From the NCBI GenBank assembly GCA_005791685.1, contig SXVG01000035.1, positions 1 through 10,564 of the forward strand: DNA of 10,564 bases, in the 5' to 3' direction. The stretch comes from Methylotenera sp. Its GTDB lineage: Bacteria; Pseudomonadota; Gammaproteobacteria; Burkholderiales; Methylophilaceae. Within the stretch, counting starts at the first letter, position 1. Each line of letters opens with the position of its first letter. Both the position numbers and the translations under genes were made by a program. Below are positions 6,635 to 10,564 of the stretch, piece after piece. A model generated the notes under the pieces. That model was not told the origin of the DNA and made no database searches. It saw nothing but the letters and a program-made list of their open reading frames with translations.

Positions 6635-6652
6635 CTGATTAAGGGGATGATG

Positions 6653-7921
6653 ATGGCAACACAACAATATAAAGCCTGGTCTGTCGTTACCATGAGCACG
6701 CTGTCCTTTACCGTGTGTTTTATGATTTGGATGATGTTTGCCGTGATAGGCATACCCATCAAAGCCATGCTGGGTCTGAATGAAACGCAGTTTGGTATTT
6801 TGATTGCCATGCCGGTACTGACCGGTTCCTTGGTTCGATTGCCGCTAGGCATGTGGACAGACCGCTTCGGTGGGCGGCTGGTGTTTTTCAGCTTGATGCT
6901 GTCTACCGTGCTGCCTATATACCTCATTTCTAAATGCACGGAATACTGGCAATTTCTCATCACCGGTTTGTTTGTAGGCATCGCCGGCGGCTCCTTTACC
7001 GTGGGCATTGCCTATTGCGCGCGCTGGTTTCCTAAGAGTAAACAAGGCTTGGCCATGGGTATTTTTGGCGCAGGCAACACCGGGGCGGCCGTGACTAAAC
7101 TGGTGGCGCCTGCCATCGTCTTGGCTTACGGTTGGAGTATGGTGCCACAAGCCTATGCAGTTTTGATGTTGCTGACGGCAATTTTATTTTGGTTGTTTAC
7201 CTATTCGGACCCGGCGCACAAAACCAGCAGCACGGTCACCATGCGCGAGCAATTGGCGGTATTAAAAGACCCCAAAGTGTGGAAGTACAGCCAGTATTAT
7301 TCCATCGTGTTTGGCGGTTACGTGGCCTTGGCCTTGTGGATGACTAAGTACTACATCACCGAATACGGTTTCGATCTTAAATCGGCGGCGTTGATGGCCG
7401 CTGCCTTTAGCATCCCTGGCGGCATACTGCGCGCGGTGGGCGGCTATTTCTCCGATAAATTTGGCGCACACACCATAACCTGGTGGGTATTGTGGGTGTC
7501 ATTGGTGTGTTTGTTTTTTCTTTCTTATCCGCAAACCGACATCTCCATTATTACCATCAACGGGCCACAAACCTTTCATGTCGGCCTCAACGCTACATTC
7601 TTCACCATTATCATGTTCACCATGGGCATTGCTTTTGCCATAGGCAAAGCCTCGGTGTTTAAGTACATATCCGACGATTACCCGCACAACATAGGCGTGG
7701 TGTCTGGCGTGGTGGGCTTGGCTGGCGGCATGGGCGGTTTCTTGATGCCTATTATGTTCGGTGCCTTAGTTGATCTGACCGGCGTGCGTTCGTCGGCCTT
7801 TATGTTGATGTTTGGCGTCGTTTGGGTCTCGCTCATTTGGATGTATTGGACAGAGGTGCGACCAGTCAAAATCGGCAGGCACCATGAGCGACAAGCAAGA
7901 AAACAAATGGTATCAATTTAG
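6653..7921 (+). CDS. narK1: NarK1-type nitrate transporter (MFS, nitrate/nitrite porter family)
   Basis: This inner-membrane protein of the major facilitator superfamily has about 12 hydrophobic segments. MFS motif A appears as GMWTDRFGGR (66-75). The two substrate-binding arginines known from E. coli NarK (R89, R305) correspond to R62 in GSLVRLPLG and R260 in GGILRAVGG. Glycine-rich nitrate signatures are FGAGNTGAAVTKLVAP (138-153) and GVVSGVVGLAGGMGGFLMP (348-366). Compact length (422 residues) and the position ahead of narK2 fit NarK1, thought to be a nitrate/H+ symporter that starts nitrate uptake. Three consecutive ATG codons (6647, 6650, 6653) follow AGGGG (6642-6646); 6653 is preferred because its 6-base spacing is best. 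The stop overlaps the ribosome site of narK2. Confidence 0.9.
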   Translation: MATQQYKAWSVVTMSTLSFTVCFMIWMMFAVIGIPIKAMLGLNETQFGILIAMPVLTGSLVRLPLGMWTDRFGGRLVFFSLMLSTVLPIYLISKCTEYWQFLITGLFVGIAGGSFTVGIAYCARWFPKSKQGLAMGIFGAGNTGAAVTKLVAPAIVLAYGWSMVPQAYAVLMLLTAILFWLFTYSDPAHKTSSTVTMREQLAVLKDPKVWKYSQYYSIVFGGYVALALWMTKYYITEYGFDLKSAALMAAAFSIPGGILRAVGGYFSDKFGAHTITWWVLWVSLVCLFFLSYPQTDISIITINGPQTFHVGLNATFFTIIMFTMGIAFAIGKASVFKYISDDYPHNIGVVSGVVGLAGGMGGFLMPIMFGALVDLTGVRSSAFMLMFGVVWVSLIWMYWTEVRPVKIGRHHERQARKQMVSI

Positions 7922-7930
7922 GAGAGCAGC
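7920..7930 (+). promoter_or_regulatory. ribosome binding site of narK2 overlapping the narK1 stop
   Basis: AGGAGA begins inside the narK1 TAG stop codon and sits 5 bases before the narK2 ATG at 7931. The layout implies co-transcription and probable translational coupling of the two transporters. Confidence 0.75.
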
Positions 7931-9541
7931 ATGGCGACAAATATTGAAACATGGAACGTTGAAGACAATGCATTTTGGGAATCCACCGCTAAAAAAATAG
8001 CTTACCGTAATCTGTGGATTTCTGTGCCAGCCTTACTTTGCGGCTTTGCCGTGTGGTTGATGTGGGGCATCATTGCCGTGCAAATGAGCAATTTGGGTTT
8101 TCCGTTTAGTAAAGACGAATTGTTTACCTTAACCGCCATTTCTGGCTTGGCTGGCGCCACCATGCGCATCCCGGCTTCTTTCTTTATTAGACTGGCCGGT
8201 GGTCGCAACACTATTTTCCTGACCACCGCCATGTTGTTAAGTCCGGCCATAGGCACCGGCATCGTCTTGCAGCACCCCGAGTGGCCTTTGTGGTCGTTTC
8301 AACTGATGGCGCTTTGGTCTGGGGTCGGTGGCGGTAATTTTGCCAGCTCCATGAGTAATATCAGCACATTTTTCCCTAAGCGTTTGCAAGGCACGGCCTT
8401 AGGTCTGAATGCCGGTTTGGGTAATTTTGGTGTGACCACCATGCAAATTCTCATTCCATTGATCATGACCGTCGGCGTGTTCGGCGCCTTAGGCGGCGAT
8501 GCCACCTTGTTGGTGAAAGACAGCGGTTGGATTTTTGGAAAAATCCCGGCGGGCACCCCCACGTTTATCCAAAATGCCGGCTTCGTTTGGCTATTGTTGT
8601 TAGTGCCCTTGGCACTATTTTGCTATTTCGGCATGAATAATCTCTTGCCCATCTCAGCGGATGCGCGTGGCACCATTCTGTCTTTTATTAAGATTATTTG
8701 GCTGTATACCTTGGCGTTCTTGCCGGCCATGGCGGGTTTGTATATGTACTTGCCGGCGCCCACCGGTTTAGGCATGCTCAATATGTGGTTGGCCATGCCT
8801 TTGATCATAGGCAGCACTTTGTTGGTGATGAAGTTAGCGGCTTTTGGCAGCATGAAAGACAATATTGCCAAGCAGTTTGCGATTTTTAACAACAAACACA
8901 CTTGGTCCATGACGGCTTTGTATTTGGTGACGTTTGGCTCTTTCATCGGCTTCTCCATGGCCTTGCCCTTATCCATCACGGTTATTTTTGGTGAGCAACA
9001 CGTGTTGGATGCCGCCACTGGCATTTGGACCCATATTAAAAATCCCAACGCACCGTCTGCCCTGACCTATGCTTGGATAGGCCCTTTTGTTGGGGCGCTC
9101 ATTCGCCCAGTAGGCGGTTGGATTTCAGACAAGGTGGGTGGCTCCATCGTGACCCAAGTCATTTCTGCGGTGATGGTGTTGGCCTCCATCTATGCCGGCC
9201 ACATCATGATGCAGGCTTATCACTCACCTACCCCGGAAATTTACTTTAATGCCTTCTTGCTGACGTTTGTTGTGTTGTTTGCGGCGACCGGCATAGGCAA
9301 TGGTTCGACTTTTAGAACGGTGGGGGTGATCTTTGATCGTGTGCAAGCCGGCCCGGTTTTAGGTTGGACTTCCGCGGTGGCCGCTTACGGTTCATTTATC
9401 GCACCGGAAGTGATTAAGGGGCAAATTAAAGCCGGCACGCCAGAAATGGCTATGTATGGGTTTGCCGTGTTTTACGCGCTGTGTTTGTTGTTGAACTGGT
9501 GGTTTTATTTGCGCGCCGCTTCGGAAATACGTAATCCGTAA
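7931..9541 (+). CDS. narK2: NarK2-type nitrate/nitrite transporter with extra hydrophobic insert
   Basis: This 536-residue MFS porter has R79 (GATMRIPASFF) and R392 (GALIRPVGGWISDKVGG), corresponding to the two anion-binding arginines of NarK. Nitrate signatures are AGLGNFGVTTMQ (161-172) and TGIGNGSTFRTVGVIF (453-468). NarK2-type proteins are associated with nitrate/nitrite exchange, exporting the nitrite made by Nar. TFGSFIGFSMALPL (334-347) is very like TM7 of E. coli NarK. The protein is about 70 residues longer than the E. coli protein (463, from memory). Most of the difference lies between TM6 (about 218-238) and TM7 (about 325 on), in a stretch holding two further hydrophobic segments (about 252-275 and 283-305). 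A 14-segment topology is therefore possible. A strong ribosome site supports the start. narG follows after 81 bases. Confidence 0.9.
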   Translation: MATNIETWNVEDNAFWESTAKKIAYRNLWISVPALLCGFAVWLMWGIIAVQMSNLGFPFSKDELFTLTAISGLAGATMRIPASFFIRLAGGRNTIFLTTAMLLSPAIGTGIVLQHPEWPLWSFQLMALWSGVGGGNFASSMSNISTFFPKRLQGTALGLNAGLGNFGVTTMQILIPLIMTVGVFGALGGDATLLVKDSGWIFGKIPAGTPTFIQNAGFVWLLLLVPLALFCYFGMNNLLPISADARGTILSFIKIIWLYTLAFLPAMAGLYMYLPAPTGLGMLNMWLAMPLIIGSTLLVMKLAAFGSMKDNIAKQFAIFNNKHTWSMTALYLVTFGSFIGFSMALPLSITVIFGEQHVLDAATGIWTHIKNPNAPSALTYAWIGPFVGALIRPVGGWISDKVGGSIVTQVISAVMVLASIYAGHIMMQAYHSPTPEIYFNAFLLTFVVLFAATGIGNGSTFRTVGVIFDRVQAGPVLGWTSAVAAYGSFIAPEVIKGQIKAGTPEMAMYGFAVFYALCLLLNWWFYLRAASEIRNP

Positions 9542-9558
9542 TGCAAGGCAGTGGGTCG

Positions 9559-9607
9559 GCAAGCTTTTTGCTTGCTTATGAATGAATGATGATTGCCGCA
9601 TGGCGGC
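9559..9607 (+). other. two small hairpins in the narK2-narG gap
   Basis: GCAAGC (9559-9564) pairs with GCTTGC (9570-9575) around TTTTT, and GCCGC (9595-9599) pairs with GCGGC (9603-9607) around ATG. Neither has a following T run, so terminator activity is unlikely. They could mark an mRNA processing or stability site between transporter and reductase messages. Function is inferred only. Confidence 0.35.
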
Positions 9608-9622
9608 TGTTGGGAGAGAAAC

Positions 9623-10564
9623 ATGAGTCACTTTTTGGATAGGCTAAAATTTTTTAACAAGGTTAAAGCCACTTTTTCTAATGAACACGGCATAGTCACC
9701 AATGAGGACAGGCAGTGGGAACAAGCCTACCGTCACCGTTGGCAACACGACAAAGTGGTGCGTTCCACGCACGGGGTGAACTGCACTGGCGGTTGCTCAT
9801 GGAAGATTTTTGTTAAAAACGGCTTGGTGTCCTTTGAGATGCAACAAACCGATTACCCGCGCACCCGGGACGATTTACCTGACCACGAACCACGTGGCTG
9901 TCAGCGTGGCGCGTCATTCTCCTGGTACTTATACAGCCCACACCGTATCAAGCATCCTTTGATACGTGGCCGTTTGTTGGACATGTATCGTTTAGAGCGT
10001 ATGACGGGTAAAGACCCGGTCGAAGCCTGGGCGGCCATACAAGCCGATCAAGCTAAACGTAAAGCCTATACGGCGGTGCGTGGGCTAGGTGGTTTTGTTC
10101 GCACCTCTTGGGACGAGGTGAACGAAATCATCGCCGCCGCCAATGTTTACACCATTAAAAAATGGGGTCCAGACCGTATTTTCGGTTTTTCTCCCATCCC
10201 TGCCATGTCCATGATTTCTTACGCCGCAGGCTCCCGGTTCCTTTCCCTCATCGGTGCAGCCTGCGGATCTTTTTATGATTGGTATTGCGACTTGCCGGCG
10301 GCCAGTCCGCAAACTTGGGGTGAGCAGACTGACGTGCCGGAGGCGGCCGATTGGTATAACTCAACCTACATCATTATCACCGGCGCTACCCTGCCCATGA
10401 CCCGCACCCCCGATGCCCATTTTGCCTCCGAGGTGCGTTATAAAGGGGCAAAAATTGTCGCCATGGCACCGGATTATGCCGAATTCTGTAAGTTTTCTGA
10501 TTTATGGATGCCGATTAAGCAAGGGACCGATTCTGCGGCTTTCTTGGCCATGGGCCACGTGGCA
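9623..10564 (+). CDS. narG: respiratory nitrate reductase alpha subunit NarG (N-terminal part, 3' end beyond window)
   Basis: The 314 residues visible align without gaps to the start of E. coli NarG, as recalled, over at least the first 230 positions. NarG carries the molybdenum bis-MGD cofactor and one [4Fe-4S] cluster, and reduces nitrate to nitrite on the cytoplasmic side of the membrane with electrons from NarH/NarI. The FS0 ligands H50, C54, C58 and C93 (THGVNCTGGCSW and PRGCQRG) are present. The molybdenum-ligand aspartate is D223 in FYDWYCDLP (Asp222 in E. coli numbering without Met). Other conserved blocks are YPRTRDDLPDHEPRG (78-92), GFSPIPAMSM (188-197), SPQTWGEQTDVPE (228-240) and APDYAEF (292-298). 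There is no cleavable Tat signal, as in cytoplasmic-facing NarG. The start ATG follows GGGAGAG (9612-9618). The full protein is normally about 1200-1250 residues, so roughly three quarters lies outside, with narHJI expected after it. Confidence 0.97.
   Translation, partial: MSHFLDRLKFFNKVKATFSNEHGIVTNEDRQWEQAYRHRWQHDKVVRSTHGVNCTGGCSWKIFVKNGLVSFEMQQTDYPRTRDDLPDHEPRGCQRGASFSWYLYSPHRIKHPLIRGRLLDMYRLERMTGKDPVEAWAAIQADQAKRKAYTAVRGLGGFVRTSWDEVNEIIAAANVYTIKKWGPDRIFGFSPIPAMSMISYAAGSRFLSLIGAACGSFYDWYCDLPAASPQTWGEQTDVPEAADWYNSTYIIITGATLPMTRTPDAHFASEVRYKGAKIVAMAPDYAEFCKFSDLWMPIKQGTDSAAFLAMGHVA

Noticed and set aside
6480..6650. Canonical NarL 7-2-7 binding site upstream of narK1
   Set aside because: I searched for TACYNMT heptamers facing each other with two bases between. 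Only 6/7 matches in unsuitable spacing or orientation are present (for example TACGCCT at 6539-6545).
6631..7008. 125-codon open frame on the minus strand over the narK1 start
   Set aside because: Antisense to narK1; no ribosome site or domain, and it would run into the narK1 promoter region.
8623..9048. 141-codon open frame on the minus strand
   Set aside because: Antisense to narK2, Lys/Met/Ala-rich shadow composition, no motif.
9559..9575. Terminator between narK2 and narG
   Set aside because: The GCAAGC/GCTTGC hairpin has no T run after it, and narG belongs to the same functional operon.
1..10564. Signs of a mobile element, defence system, CRISPR array or novel gene cluster
   Set aside because: No transposase, integrase, regularly spaced repeats, target-site duplications or unrecognized large genes were found; all the coding space is taken by known families.

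Overview
The window looks like chromosomal DNA of a betaproteobacterium that can respire nitrate. The evidence is the character of the proteins: a short Hda with an N-terminal clamp-binding motif, PurM, a COG2509-type FAD dehydrogenase, and a narK1-narK2-narG arrangement. The genus cannot be fixed from the sequence. I see no tRNA, rRNA, insertion sequence, integrase, phage gene or CRISPR array. Genes are tightly packed, and the longest gap (between hda and purM) is under 180 bases.

Layout. Bases 1-1714 hold two minus-strand genes. hda (a DnaA-related AAA+ regulator) lies upstream, followed 25 bases on by a FAD-dependent dehydrogenase whose 3' end is cut off by the window edge. A divergent intergenic region (1715-1892) separates them from plus-strand genes. 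These are purM (purine synthesis), an RsmB/NOP-family RNA cytosine methyltransferase with a long Lys/Ala-rich tail, a sodium/proton:dicarboxylate-type symporter starting 6 bases after it, and a NarL-type response regulator. A hairpin at 6497-6527 then closes this block.

From 6540 onward the window is a nitrate respiration operon. An FNR-type box (TTGATGTAAGTCAA, 6562-6575) lies at the distance from a -10-like hexamer (6597-6602) expected of a class II oxygen-responsive promoter. The leader carries a 20-base imperfect palindrome (6615-6634) just upstream of the ribosome binding site. Then come narK1 (NarK1-type nitrate transporter), narK2 (NarK2-type nitrate/nitrite transporter with an unusual hydrophobic insert) and the start of narG (catalytic subunit of membrane-bound nitrate reductase), which runs off the window. 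narHJI are expected next but are outside the sequence.

How the genes work together (inference). FNR/Anr senses oxygen loss and a NarL-type regulator senses nitrate. Both would switch on uptake of nitrate and export of nitrite (NarK1/NarK2) together with the cytoplasmic-facing reductase (NarG). The carboxylate symporter next to narL could supply an electron donor. No matching sensor kinase (NarX) is in the window. No wholly new system is evident. The points most worth checking are the narK1 promoter and leader architecture, the predicted extra membrane segments of NarK2, the narL lacking an adjacent kinase, and the RNA methyltransferase tail.
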